Shown: piece by piece, positions 12,338 through 24,302 of the stretch
Layout of the letters: every line of letters begins with the position of its first letter
Position numbering within the stretch: the stretch's first letter is position 1
DNA from: Gnetum montanum
Taxonomy: Eukaryota; Streptophyta; Gnetopsida; Gnetales; Gnetaceae
Length of the DNA stretch: 64,000 nucleotides
NCBI GenBank assembly: GCA_015680685.1
Contig: MNCI01005823.1
Span: 421,174 to 485,173 of the forward strand
Reading direction: 5' to 3'
Notes under the pieces: model-generated
Databases searched by the model: none
What the model saw: only the letters and a program-made list of their open reading frames with translations
Told to the model about the DNA's origin: nothing
Position numbers and translations under genes: made by a program

Positions 12338-12557
12338 ACTTAAGCATTGAAACTACATGGGTAAAAATCCCACATAATGATATTTTGACATGGATTCTAT
12401 ATTGTAATTCTAATGAATGCTTTTTATATGTTATTTGGATTAATGATGCTACTAAACTTGTTATCTTTGGATAGGGACAAGATGACTAGATGTAGGCCTC
12501 GTTGGAGATTATATTTATATTTATCTTTAGCCATCTGACATGCGTAGTTTAGGTTAG

Positions 12558-13130
12558 TGATGAGTGGCGAGGTACCCCTACACTCAACCATACGAATACG
12601 AGCGTTTCATGTGTGATCCGGTCAAACTCCGCACACGGACTAGTTGTGGTACCTAGACAGTTATCCTTAGGTCACAGTTCGCTGTCTTCCCACCTAGACT
12701 AGTATTATATTTGTCACGTATGGTTTAGTCCAAAGCGAACTGTATGATGTGTTCCTAATCTAACACTACTCCTGAAGGCAGTGGAAAGTGATATTAAATT
12801 AACTAATCTAGGAGAGAGAGGGTAAGAGAATCTAATCTAGCCTAAGTGCAATGAGCATTTGTTCCTTGATTATCCATACACATCTTGGACTTCGTGCATG
12901 AATACCATTGGGATTACCAAGTGCNGGGAAAAATAATCTATCTCTTGAGGGATCAAATTGCCAGAGTTTCGCTACAATCTAACTCTAATATCTAATGTTT
13001 GAAACAAGGGAGATCTGCTTCTTATTTATAGACATTGTAGTGGACTGCGATATCGCATACGCGATATCGCAGTGGCAGATGCAATATCGCGTACATGATA
13101 TCGTGGCCTATGCGATATCGCATCCCATCA
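12558..13130 (-). repeat. Element B 3' LTR (collapsed at an N)
   Basis: Matches 19506-20313. About 265 bp present in the other LTR (near 19873-20139) are replaced by a single N at 12925, so this is a join made by the assembly, not a true deletion. The U3 dyads GCGATATCGC lie at 13040-13130, and TATAAATA reads on the minus strand at 13023-13030. This LTR has one more dyad unit than its partner. Confidence 0.9.
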
Positions 13131-13297
13131 TACCCTCACAACTGAATGAAAACTCGTCCTCCAGTTACAATGATTACTCAGTGGATAGGTATGGGATTAT
13201 TATATGGAAAAAGGAACGGGATGGTTTCGTAGTGTGGGAAGAAAACAAAATAAAGACAAAACACACAGAATATGCTACAACTACAAAAATTTGGAAC

Positions 13298-15878
13298 TCA
13301 TGTAGTTCCTGGTGGTGGTGGCTCCTCCATTGGGGCCTTCCCTTTGTCTTGTGCTCTAGGTTTTGAGGTTTGATGACGCTGAAGTATGGCCTAGAGCTTC
13401 TCCTCTTCAGTCTGAGGGTCTTGTGCCATCCATGCTAATGTTCCAATGTTTGACGGAGTCGGCACCTCCCACGAATAGGGTAGTTGCGGGAACATTAGGT
13501 TGGCCTTGACATACCAAGCCACGAACACCCATCGTTCCTTCTCCTAGGCTCTAGCTTTATTCTTGTATTCGTGAAGGTTTGTTAGCTATCGAGCCAAGTT
13601 AGTTACGACATCCTTCTATCCCTGGTAGCTGGCTTTTACCACCTCAAGTTCAGAATTTGCAACATCCAGTTTTTCCAACAGCTTCTTGCATTCTGCAAAT
13701 TCTGCTTCATACTTGATGTGGGTGGTTGCTACCTACTGCTCGAGCTCTGACCTCGGGCACCCTGCTGTTAACATGGCAAGGTTGGCATATCTTAGGTTTT
13801 TCAACTCCATGTACTCTATCAAGTCTTGAATCTACAGGTCCCGGTTCTTAACTTCTGCTTGGTGGGCGAAGGCATATGTGTCCAATATGGCCTACCAATC
13901 AGTGTCTTGAGCACTGATAGTGTTGATTTGGGCCTTGGCCATATGGATCTCCTTTTCAAGGATCTATTTATACATCCCCACCTAATCGTGGAAGTGCTCC
14001 TTCAGCTTCTCATGTCGTTTAGCCTCATTCAGCCACACGTTGATCTCAATTGCTGACTTTTGACGAATGGCGCGTACCTCCTCCATCAAGAGGATTTAAT
14101 TTTCTCTGGCTAAATGGCTAATGTCACGGTTGACCTGGATGAATTTTTCTTGTAATTGACGAAAGTGTTCATTGAGAACGTTCTTTTGCTTTTCTACAGT
14201 GGCCAACCGAAGATTGTCAATTGAAAACTATTTATTTTCTTCTTGCAAGGCTTTGAGTGCCTTAAGATGTGCATGAGTTTGTGCTTGTGCTATGGAGGCA
14301 TCCCAAACAGCTGTCTCCTTTTCTTCCATTACCTTTTTATTCTCTGCGATTAATTTTTTTAGTTGCTCAGTTCTAAAATTTTCTAGTTGGTCTATAGGAA
14401 CAAATTGCAAAGGTCCCACTATGCTGCTTGTAAGGCCACGAGTTGTTCTTGTAGTTTCTACACTTCAGCTTCAGCATGGTCTACCCTTTCTTATGTTAAG
14501 ACCAACTTCCCCTTTGTGGAAATGAGGTTTGATTGAATTGCTATTACATCTTGAGGGATGTCAAATAGGGACATCATTATGTGTCCTGTTTGAAGCAATC
14601 TATCAAGCACATCCTCATGTTCTGCAGGAGTCATTAAGGTTTCAGCCAGAGTTTGAGCATCCTGTGCTCCTGAGAGATCTACTGGTGGCACAACAAGTAC
14701 ATTGAAGGATTCTTTGATGTGATTTGTGACCACATATGCAACTCCCATGGCATTCTGGTGTTGCATGACCACCACAATGGCCCCTTCACTAGTCTCTAAC
14801 TGCACCTGGAAAGATGTTGTGTTTCCTGAGATCTGTTGTGACCATCTACTTTCCCCTCCTCCTATGTGAATGGAGACTTCACCCCTTGTGCAATCTAATG
14901 AAATAGTAGGCTACTTGGCATCATCGATGATGTGGAAGAGGTTTGCGTCATCACGACTTCCCCAATTGACCATCTTAGTGATGGCCCTCAGACGGCTCAT
15001 TGACAGTCTGTAGTCTTGTGGTGGCGGCGGCTGATCCTAGCCTGTGCTAGGCCCTGCTTCCTATTGTTGGCTGGGACTCGTGGCTAGAGGTTGACTGGGT
15101 CTAGCCATATGTTCTTCTTCTTGTTCTAGTCCCAGCTCTTCGCCAATGCTTTTTCTTGGAGCTGGCACCTTTAGCAATTCAACATATGAAGCAGTTTGAG
15201 CTTTTTAGAGGACGTCATTGGTGTATCCCTGAATACCAGCAACGCCATCTTCCCTATCTTTCATTCTTCAAACCGCCTCAGGATCTCCATCAAGTATAGA
15301 TGGGGTAGGTTAGTGCTAACCTTTCCCATCAACACTGCACATCCTTTAGCCGCATATGTTGATATTCTTTTGAGGTCCTTTGTGGGGAAGAGGTCATATG
15401 TTTCGATTTTGAAGTAAACTCTCTCCTCCATCGTCAATTCACCAAATGCTTTATCTCTACCATAAGCCTTCTCCAACCAATCCTTTCACACATTAGGGTC
15501 TGAATGGGTGGATAACCAAGCAACCTAGGGCCCTGTATTCGAAAGGTTTAACACTTCCAAAATTGCCTGCATAGAGAAGTCAACTGTCACACCACAAATA
15601 TTAATAGTGGTGCCTTGCTCCCTATTGTGCCAAAATTGGTACGTCTCTCCTAGGTACCAGGCACCGCTTTCAAAGAGGATAGGCCATAAGGGAGATCCTT
15701 TGAGGTGATCCCTAATGGCCTTAGGAGCGAACTCTGCAAATGATTCAAAATTCAACTCCACAATCACCGTAATGAATGTGTACTTCTCATGGATAGCCTA
15801 AACACAATCTTGGGGCAACGTGAGTTGTTGTCCTGGTTCAGGAGCTGTAGCAGCTCCTACTTCTACCTGCCCGGACTG
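13298..15878 (-). pseudogene. Element B ORF2, coiled-coil extra protein, 5' end lost
   Basis: Homologous to ORF2 of A and C and the best preserved of the three in places. Recognisable parts in protein order: 15525-15767 with VELNFESFAEF, YLGETYQFWHN and VTVDFSMQAI; 15261-15476 with LTMEERVYFKIETYDLF; 14491-14805 with EDVLDRLLQTGHIM; and 14228-14419, a coiled coil (VPIDQLENFRTEQLKKL). It ends KGKAPMEEPPPPGTT then stop at 13298-13300, whereas A and C have an earlier TGA after KGK. The N-terminal portion is missing at the single N (15879). Function unknown; no membrane segment or enzyme motif seen. Confidence 0.75.
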
Positions 15879-16117
15879 NCAATGATAAATTCCAAAAAAT
15901 TTAGGCACTTTTCGGCAAGTGTCCTTCCCCCACAACTAAGCTGAACACTCCAGGTTCAAGTAGGTTCAAACGGAATAAAAATTGGAATACCAACGAGCGA
16001 GATATAGTGAGAAAAGCAAGGGTCACGCAATAGCAAGTCATAGAGAAAAATTTCAAAATCCCCCCCACCCGTGTGAATGACCAAATGATGCTAATTGTTG
16101 TGGGGGGGGGGATGACC

Positions 16118-16208
16118 TATTTATAGGTGGCAGGGACACGATATTGCATACGATACATTGCGTACATGATATCACGTGGGATGCAATATCGCCTATGCAA
16201 TATCTCGT
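16118..16208 (-). promoter_or_regulatory. Element B internal U3-like promoter module
   Basis: On the minus strand, CGATATTGC/ATATCATGTACGC dyads (16138-16208) are followed by CTATAAATAGG (TATA at 16118-16125). This is nearly the wording of element B's own U3 (CACGATATCATGTACGC, GCGATATTGC), and differs from the dyads of A and C. Placement upstream of ORF2 is the same in all three copies. Confidence 0.65.
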
Positions 16209-17599
16209 CCCTAGTGATGTGAGACACCATGAAAATACCGAATTTTTAAATGATTTTCTTGAAATTTACATTAGAAATTAAGGACATTGGCTATTATCAA
16301 GGACTTCTAGGGTAATTTCATTAACTCAAAAGGCACCATTAATGATAAGGGTGTGGATTTTACCAATAAAACCTTGGGTGGTAAGAAAAAGGGTATGTAA
16401 TGGTAGATTGGAACGTTAAAATTTAGAGGGATAGTAATAAGCGAAAGAAAATCATTGTGAAAATTATGCTAAGGGTAAGAAATGGTGTGTTTGAGCTATG
16501 TCATAAGTGAAAATTACAAAAGATTACAAAAATGGGTCCTCCCCAAAGCAGGTTCCAACCTATAATGCCCTTGTGTAACCACACTTAAAGTGTCTGTGGG
16601 CACTAGAAGGGTTAAATGTAATCCGCACTAACTCCACAAAACACACATAGGTAAATATCACCGGAATGAGATGAAAATTCTATGCTACACGGGACACGAG
16701 CTACAATTACATGAACAGTGAGATGAGACGAAGTATAGAAGGGATCGTAGAGATTGGGACATGAGGTAACTGACCTAGGACACAGTGAATCCTACATGTA
16801 AAGCATGATTAAGGTGTCATTAACCCGTCATTCCAAGATCAGGACCAAGTCCATTCCTCTAATCAGTGACATCGCATTGTTTCATCCCATGATGAGTGAC
16901 TATGAGAGTACCATAACAACAAGGCATACAATCACTTAGCATTTTGTTCAAGGGAGGAGTGACTTTTGTTTTGTGGCACTTTATTTTTCTATTTTTTTTT
17001 CTCTTTTTGAATACTGAATCCAGAGAAGCCGACAACCTTTAGGCATGGGTGCATGTCTTTCTGGTGGGACCCCATAGCACAACATTGGATTTTTGAGTGC
17101 CTTTTGATTACTCTTACTCCCATTTTTCATTAGATCTACAAGGATCTTAGTACGGCCACGTTGCATGATAACACCCATAGTCGTCACCAAAGAGAATCCA
17201 CAAGTCCCCTTGATTTCACATCCTAATCATTCCCTCTTGATCCATCCTTCTTCATTCTGGGTACAATGAACACAAAATTAATTCTAAGTTTTTAAGAAAT
17301 GTCAAGAATATCACTGTACCATCGAATAGAACCTCTTATTTGTAGAATGGATGAGTGGGTGCAATGGGCTCACTATCCAAATAATTGATCACTCAAGACT
17401 CGATAACATAGAACACACCCCAACCAACGATCCACATGAGTGTTTTATTCATAGACGAGATTACTTACAAAAAACGTAAAAAGACAAAAATACTAAAAAG
17501 TCAAAAAGATAAAACAAGAAGTTGAAAAATGAAAAAATGGAAAACAAAAATTGAAAAATTAAAGAAAATGAAAAATGTTTATTAATCCTGCTTGTTATT
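16209..17599 (-). other. Element B spacer between gag and internal promoter
   Basis: Non-coding in all frames that I can assess. It aligns in patches with the spacers of A and C (for example the AAGAGGTTCT region and the ACACAAGGGCATTATAGG region on the minus strand). Confidence 0.55.
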
Positions 17600-19374
17600 A
17601 AAATGGGGGGATATCCCCCATAACTAAATAGTTGAGGATGGCAAGGATTAATAAATGAAGGGTGAGGATCCTTGCATGTTGGAAATATTGGAGCTTGGTC
17701 ATACTTACCCCATCGGGGTTCACACACTTGATTGTAGTGAGCATAGTGGGGCAATTTATATGATGTAGTTTCTAGATAACGAGTTGACCCACTATGATGT
17801 TTGTGACTGTTAGATGGTATGCAAGGATTGGGATGATGCTCTCTACAGCTGTGTTCATTGGGCCGAATTGTTGTTGGAGTGTGAGTTGGTGGCCCTGATG
17901 AAGTTACATGAGGCATGAGGTTTGAAGGTAAAGGTACACCATAGTGTGGGACTTGTGCTAAGTTGTAGGATGCAGTGGCCTTTGAATTACATTGTCCCTT
18001 CTTACGACCGTGTTTAAAGAAAGGACACTTTTGATGTTAAGGAGGCTTCTCACTGCTGTTGGAAACAGGAGCACAAGTAATGTTTAGAGGTTGTTGTTGT
18101 GGTGCAGGCACCTTAGGAACAGTTGGTGGCACTGTGAAAGGAGGGAAAGGATGAGAATGTTGAAAGTCAGGAGGCATATAAGATACACAAGGTGGTGGTT
18201 GTGTTGGAGGCATGGGCTGATAGTATTGTGGAGAATAGTAAAGTGGTGAGATAAAGTATGTTGGCCTAGTTGGAGAAACATGATGTTGAACATGATAAGC
18301 ATTTGGATTTGGATGATATGAAGGGTGTCTCCAGTCTAGTGGTGGTCTCCCCCATGACTGGGATTGTTGCCACTGTGATCGAACACAGTATCTTTGTACG
18401 AACTTTGGATGTAACGTATTTCCCCAATGCTCATGTAAATGTAACAATATTGGACATTGGCCCTTGGGGTGATCGTACAGTCATATGTTACATTCATACG
18501 TATGATTGGTAGTTGAGCTCCTATTTTCCTTATCCCTTATTTCCGATTGTCTACTAATTCGTCCTGCTTCTTGAGTTTTCAAAACTCTATCTCCAATGAT
18601 AACGATATATTCTCCATACTTTTGATATGTCCATTCCAACATCTTATTGATCTTTGCCTCAGCTTCTTCTAATGTTTGTTGTATTGGCAAAGATGATGTT
18701 TCCACCTTGAGATTGGTTGATTTCTTCTTTTTATGATCATGGACCTTTGTTAAGTTGAGATTTTGGCCTCGTTGATGTTTTTCAACACTCTCCCATCTAG
18801 CCAATTCTCCTTCTTCTTTTNNNNNNNNNNNNNNNNNNNNNNNNNNNNNNNNNNNNNNNNNNNNNNNNNNNNNNNNNNNNNNNNNNNNNNNNNNNNNNNN
18901 NNNNNNNNNNNNNNNNNNNNNNNNNNNNNNNNNNNNNNNNNNNNNNNNNNNNNNNNNNNNNNNNNNNNNNNNNNNNNNNNNNNNNNNNNNNNNNNNNNNN
19001 NNNNNNNNNNNNNNNNNNNNNNNNNNNNNNNNNNNNNNNNNNNNNNNNNNNNNNNNNNNNNNNNNNNNNNNNNNNNNNNNNNNNNNNNNNNNNNNNTTTA
19101 AATCGAGCCTGGGTAGTCAGCTCTCTTTACGATGCCTACAGGAGATTCGAACAACCTCTTGTATTTGCGTTAGGCTTGTAGTGGCTAATGGGGGTTCATC
19201 GTCATCAGGTAAGTTATACCTTCGTGCATTGTGATGATGTTGTTTTCATTCATGTTTATAAGAAGCCCCCACCTTAGGTTGCATACTCCAATATTCATTG
19301 TCATATAGTTCATTGGTTCTCCAATGAACTTCCTCACTAAGTATGGCATTATCATGCTCTTGTAGGAGAGGCAT
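17600..19374 (-). pseudogene. Element B gag-like polyprotein, broken and gapped
   Basis: The start at 19372-19374 gives MPLLQEHDNAILSEEVHWRT, matching the MSLPQGSDNALYGENIHWRT start of C. The stretch DDDEPPLATTSLTQIQEVV follows, as in C. The Gag core domain falls inside the N run (18821-19096). Downstream, YDHPKGQCPILLHLHEHW at about 18420-18490 is the zinc-knuckle region; its second Cys codon has become TGA. The C-terminal part (17600-18450) is Pro/Gln/His/Tyr-rich, as in A and C. Stops and frameshifts make it non-functional. Confidence 0.75.
18821..19096. other. Assembly gap (276 N)
   Basis: A run of N within element B gag. The true length is unknown. By comparison with A and C it should contain the Gag core domain. 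Confidence 0.99.
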
Positions 19375-19486
19375 TGATGTGTGTGAATTTATGTGAATTT
19401 TTAATAATTTTTTTTCTAAAAGATATATTGTTAAGTCCTTATACAGCAACCTTATATGATATAACTAATCTAGATAACTAGCACCG

Positions 19487-19505
19487 TCCCCAACAACGGC
19501 GCCAA
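19487..19505 (-). other. Element B primer binding site (tRNA-Asp type)
   Basis: On the minus strand TTGGCGCCGTTGTTGGGGA follows the LTR end. Apart from one or two bases this is the complement of the 3' end of plant tRNA-Asp(GTC) as I recall it, a primer used by Athila-type and some other Ty3/gypsy elements. Confidence 0.8.
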
Positions 19506-20313
19506 TGATGAGTGGCGAGGTACCCCTACACTCAACCATACGAATATGAGCATTTCACACATGATTCGGTCGAACTCCGCAGATGGACTAGTTATGGAAC
19601 CAAGACAATTATCCTTAGGTCGCAGTTCGTTGTCTTCCCACCTAGACTAGTATTATATTTGTCACATATGGTTTAGTCCAGAGTGAGGTGTATGATGTGT
19701 TCCTAATCTAACGCTACTCCTGAAGGCAGTGAAAAGTGATATTAAATTAACTAATCTAGGAGAGAGAGGGTAAGAGAATCTAATCTAGCCTAAGTGCAAT
19801 GAGCATATATTCCTTGATTATCTGTACACATCTTGGACTTTGTGCATGACTACCACTAGGATTACCAAGCGCAAATCCTAGGTACGCCACTGGGTTACCA
19901 AGTAGTCACACTTAAATGCTCGTAATCAAGTTGTACTCATTCTGCATTGCTAGGAGATAAGGGTGAGAGAGACTAATTAGGAAAGCAGTAAATAACAAAT
20001 AAATAAATAAATAAACAAAGTGAATGCTACAATGATGAAGTAATCTCGATCTTTATTTCTGGTCATGTGTGTGTCCAAGTACATCACACTCAAATAAAGG
20101 ATGCTGTACAATTACATTCACCACACTGCAGGCATACACGGGAAAAATAATCTATCTCTTGAGGGATCAAATTGCTAGAGTTTCGCTACAATCTAACTCT
20201 AATCTCTAATGTCTGAAACAAGGGAGATCTGCTTCTTATTTATAGACATTGCAGTGGACTACGATATCGCGTACGCGATATCGTAGCCGCGGATGCGATA
20301 TCGCATCCCATCA
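19506..20313 (-). repeat. Element B full-length inner (5') LTR
   Basis: 808 bp, TGATGGGATG...CACTCATCA on the minus strand. TATAAATA reads on the minus strand at 20237-20244, with GCGATATCGC dyads upstream (20260-20313). It keeps the central part that is missing from 12558-13130. Confidence 0.9.
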
Positions 20314-20540
20314 TACCCCCACAACTGAATGAAAACTTGTCCTCCAGTTACAGTGATTACTTAGTGGATAGGTATGGGATTATTAGATGGAAAAAGAAAT
20401 GGGATGATGCCGCAGTGTGGGAAGAAAACAAAATAAAGACACAACACACAGAATATGCTACAACTACAAAAATTTGGAACAAGGGAGAGCCGCTTCTTAT
20501 TTATAGACATTGCAGCGGACTGTAATATCGCATCCCATTA
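20314..20540 (-). repeat. Extra copy of element B internal 3' end plus partial LTR
   Basis: 20314-20480 repeats 13131-13290 (purine tract and region upstream of the 3' LTR). It then joins inside an LTR at a GGAAC/GAAAC microhomology and runs through TATA and U3 to the outer end CATCCCATTA. The exact GTTAG duplication follows. The simplest reading is a former LTR-body-LTR-body-LTR tandem from which most of the second body and LTR was deleted. Confidence 0.8.
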
Positions 20541-20545
20541 GTTAG

Positions 20546-23500
20546 CTAAAGAGTCTTAGGTTAAAATGTTTTAGAATCCTTACATGGATGTTTATAAAAG
20601 GGTTTATATAAGCAAACCTTAAGTTCCTCTCACAACCATCATTTCTATTTTATGCTTTCTATCATCTTGCATCTTACTAGGGCCTTGAGATTATGGTCTT
20701 GCAAAGCCCTTGTTGATATAAAGTTTTTTTCTTTGGCAATTTACTAAAAGTAGTAGATTTATTCTATTATTTAATTTTGTTTTAATTTCTAATCTTATCT
20801 AATGTTTTCCTAAGCCATATCTGTTCGTAGTGTATTAGTAGATCTAAGAGTCTAGTAATTTCATCAACTATCTAATATTTTTTGAAGAGGCAACATCCAA
20901 CTCACATTAGAGTAGTGCTAACAGCAATAAACAATTTCTGATGTTATAGTGAAGTCATGATGTAATGGTTATGCAATCATAGTGATGATAGAAATTTTGC
21001 TAATAGATTGTGATTAGTTTTGGAGTATGCTATGGAACACAGTTGAAGCTAGGAGGAGATGTAGAGGTGATGTAAAAGCCCTTGCCATTTAATCCAAGCT
21101 TCAGTGTTCTTCTTTCTTGGGCCACAAGTTGTTGTAAGTTTAGAGGGTACATGATATGCACAATCACTAAATACTACAAATGAAAACATGATAGTGATGC
21201 AAAAGTTCTTACCATTTCATTTGATTGTGGTGATAATTCTTCATGGAAAATAGAATTCTTGTGATCTAGAGGATGCTTAGTAGCACATTTACAACCAATG
21301 ATGTAGAACCCCCTACTATTTCATTTGACCACAGTAGTCATTCTACATGGGTAACATGATGCTAGGGGTCCAAATGGTACTTGATAGCATACCTACTAGA
21401 GTTGTTGGTTGGAAGCTATGAATGATGATGTTTTGAATGTCATGCATTGAGGATGTTGTAGGTGGGCTAGACCATTATATTATTATTAGTGATTACAACT
21501 GAGCTAAGGTAGTAGCCTTTGGAAGTCTTAAAATTTTGTTGTCATGGGTAGTCAACTATGGTCAACTTGATGCTTGGCAATAATTACATAATGTGGTCTA
21601 TCATGTATTTTGTAACTATGAGAACCCATCTCAATCATGCTTTCTAAGGAATAACAAGGATTGATCCAACTATTTGAAAATTGCTGACTCTTCCTTGATG
21701 AATAATACATAAAAATGGCATGCAAGCATACATTGGAGGTAGGAGAGCATAATAGTTGTGGAGTAACACTTGGTTAAAGACTTTGCTTCTTATGTTTTAC
21801 CTTTTTCCTAATGTAGCACTCAGTTTAAATTTTTCCTTTTGATAATTACCTTTCTATGCATTGTACTACGATGTTTATTGGTGTAATAGAGGAGCTTGAT
21901 GCCCAAGTGGTCACATAGGGGTTTAAGTGAATAATAATAGTAATCATAATAGATGATTTAAGAGAAAGATAATAATATCATAATAGATAATTAAGGATGA
22001 TCAAGGGAAAAATGATAATGAAATGAAGATAAAAGGTGATAAAAGATTTGTTTAACTTTTTGGGATTATAACATAAAATGTTATTTGTTAAAAGATGTAT
22101 TAAACAGAAAGGATAGAGAGACAAAAAAAAGATGGAAGAGGCGAAAGCATGCTTTGTGTAAGAAGTCCTTGTGAAAAAAAAAATGAGTTTCATGATGAAG
22201 TAAGAGGAAGGCTTAGTTGTTTCATAATGCTCACATGGATGGATGTTATGTATGCAAAGGATACCTAGGTTGACGTTACATCAATGTTGGGAAACTATAT
22301 CCTTGCAAAGTGTTGGTGACTAGCTACCATTGACTACATTGATATAAATGACCTCCTAGGAAAAATTTGGATATTATATTAGACCTCTTATAAAAAAAAA
22401 TTAGCTTTCTACCCTCACATTGTATAATAAATAGAGATTATGTTACATTTTTGGTGGATGAACCAATGCTAAGCTTGTGCCAAGTACTAAAAAGATTCAT
22501 TATTGTTACAAATTCACTAAACTTTAAACACTAAACATGTGTATAAGAACTTTAATTTATGAAAGTTTTAGAAGTAAATAACAAAACCCTAGGCCTGTCC
22601 AATATGTTTGATAACAACTAAGCCTCAAATGAAAATATTTCTAGAGAAAAGAATCTAGTTAGAAAGATGAATACTTGACAGTAATCGTTACCTATATGTT
22701 TTCCTTCTTTTACATATTTGTAGAAGAGAAATTTCTATGACTATTACCATACAAGTACTTTGTCATCCACTAAGAATAGAGAGGTCTTTTAATTATCACC
22801 AATTAAGCATGCCTAATGCTTCATCCTCTTTACTATATGTACAAATATTGTAGGTTACATAGGCAAAATTTTTCCTAATGTAGTTATTACATTATAATAT
22901 TAAAAATTACAAATTGACATTTAATTCAATCATAGGGAGATTTGCAAGGGACCTAACAAGAGAAATATTTTTGCTTTACTATGACATATGTTGATATTTG
23001 GATCATGTTTATTAATAAAGAGTTTTTGGTTTTTTTGATCTATCATAATAACCCATATTCTAAAACTATCTTGATGGAGATCAACACCAAAGGTTTGAAA
23101 ATCCATTAGCAAATTCTTTGTTTCTCACCTGCAGCTTAATTAAATTTATCATTTACTATAAGAAAAGATATAAATAGAAAGAGATTTATATACACATGAA
23201 AACATGTATTTTATTTTATTACTTTTAGTGATGTGATCTTGAGATGTTTAAGAGGGCATTATTTTTCTAGTGATATTAAACCTTTGCTTCTGTTAACCAA
23301 CTAGTTCTGAATTTGAATCCGAACTTTCACTTATATCCTCATCCACGTAAGGAATTTGATTAATAATTATTAATTTTTATCATAATGTACAGATTATACA
23401 TATGGTTCACGGGAGTCAGCACTGAATCTCCAGTCAAGAAGTTTACTTTAAAACATGCTAAGGTTTATTGCAGTTTTAGTTTTACCATGCAAGTGTTATA

Positions 23501-23984
23501 CTGCTTTCCATGAATTATGAAAACATGTTCCATGACTTCATAAACTAAGCAGTTTTGAGCTTTTGTGGCTTATATTTGAAAGTACTGATAGAACAAACTG
23601 ATAATTTAATCTCATTTACTTGTGACACTTTTTTGCATATGGTGCAGTTCATTGAAGCTGTTGCTTTCAGACGTTGCGATATCTATAAGCGTATACAAGG
23701 TGATATAAAAGCGTCATTAGCATGATCCTTTCATTAGCACAACGAAAAAACACTTGAATTACGGTTAACTGAGTGATAATCTAGACTGAAATGTTAAAGT
23801 TGAGCCTGGAAAAGGAAGCAAGCAACAATAAAATTATCGGAAATAAAAGCAACCATGATACCACCACGAGCTGTGTCTAAAATTTACGAGAAAATGGAAT
23901 TGAATCATTCTCTGTTAACTAGTCACATTTGAAGAGGTTTAGGATTAGGATTATTACCCTACCAGCAAATCAGATTGGAAGGAG
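20546..23984. other. AT-rich DNA without a supported gene
   Basis: The start, 20546-20760, has TATAAAAGGGTTTATATAAG near 20593 and could be an LTR promoter area that element B interrupted, but no partner LTR is in the window. Around 23648-23699 a short stretch is framed by acceptor- and donor-like sites. The rest shows nothing recognisable. Confidence 0.4.
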
Positions 23985-24259
23985 AAAGAAGACTTCATGG
24001 CATTCTGCAATGGCAGAGTATGCCCTTAAGTACTGTAACAACAGCATGTGCAGAAACTGCAAAATCTGCCATCGCCTCAACCAAAATAAGTGTCTATCAA
24101 CCATTTAGGAAGGGGGATTTGGATTTCCAACAACAGGATGAAGATTATTGACTCTTCTGTGGTAAAAAGGGGGAAAAAAAAACCATCCAAAAACAAAATG
24201 CCATTGAGTGGTAGGTCAGTCAATGTATTCAGTGTACAAGAAACGCAACAAATTACCAT
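23985..24259 (-). pseudogene. Duplicated gene fragment (paralogue of 43143-43400)
   Basis: About 200 bp match 43125-43350, including ACCAAAATAAGT, CTATCAACYATTT and ATTATTGACTCTT. On the minus strand both encode a related stretch: TEESIIFILLLEIQIPLPKW here and TKESIIFFPLL... there. A second frame in both reads LILVEAMADF / LILVEEIAGF before a hydrophobic run. I do not recognise the family. It is likely a broken copy of a host gene or an old repeat with coding content. Confidence 0.45.
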
Positions 24260-24302
24260 TGACGTGGTTAGCCAGTTGACAGGTCATTTACCGAGTCTCT
24301 AA

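Larger units (their letters stand above)
12558..20540 (-). mobile_element. Element B: non-autonomous LTR retrotransposon with a third, partial LTR
   Basis: Same family as A and C, in reverse. The outer target duplications are exact GTTAG at 12553-12557 and 20541-20545. Read on the plus strand the order is 3' LTR, ORF2, internal promoter, spacer, gag, primer site, LTR, then a 167-bp copy of the internal 3' end and about 60 bp of another LTR. The outer duplications enclose all of this, so the extra part belongs to the element. The copy contains a 276-base N run and two single Ns that hide sequence. Confidence 0.9.

Noticed and set aside
13040-13130. CRISPR-like array (repeated GCGATATCGC)
   Set aside because: This is plant nuclear DNA; the repeats are U3 palindromes of an LTR with no regular unique spacers.
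18763-19101. ORF running through the N gap
   Set aside because: Open only because N codons are not stops.
20546-20760. A solo LTR interrupted by element B
   Set aside because: The TATA-rich string is suggestive, but no second copy, clear ends or target duplication could be found.
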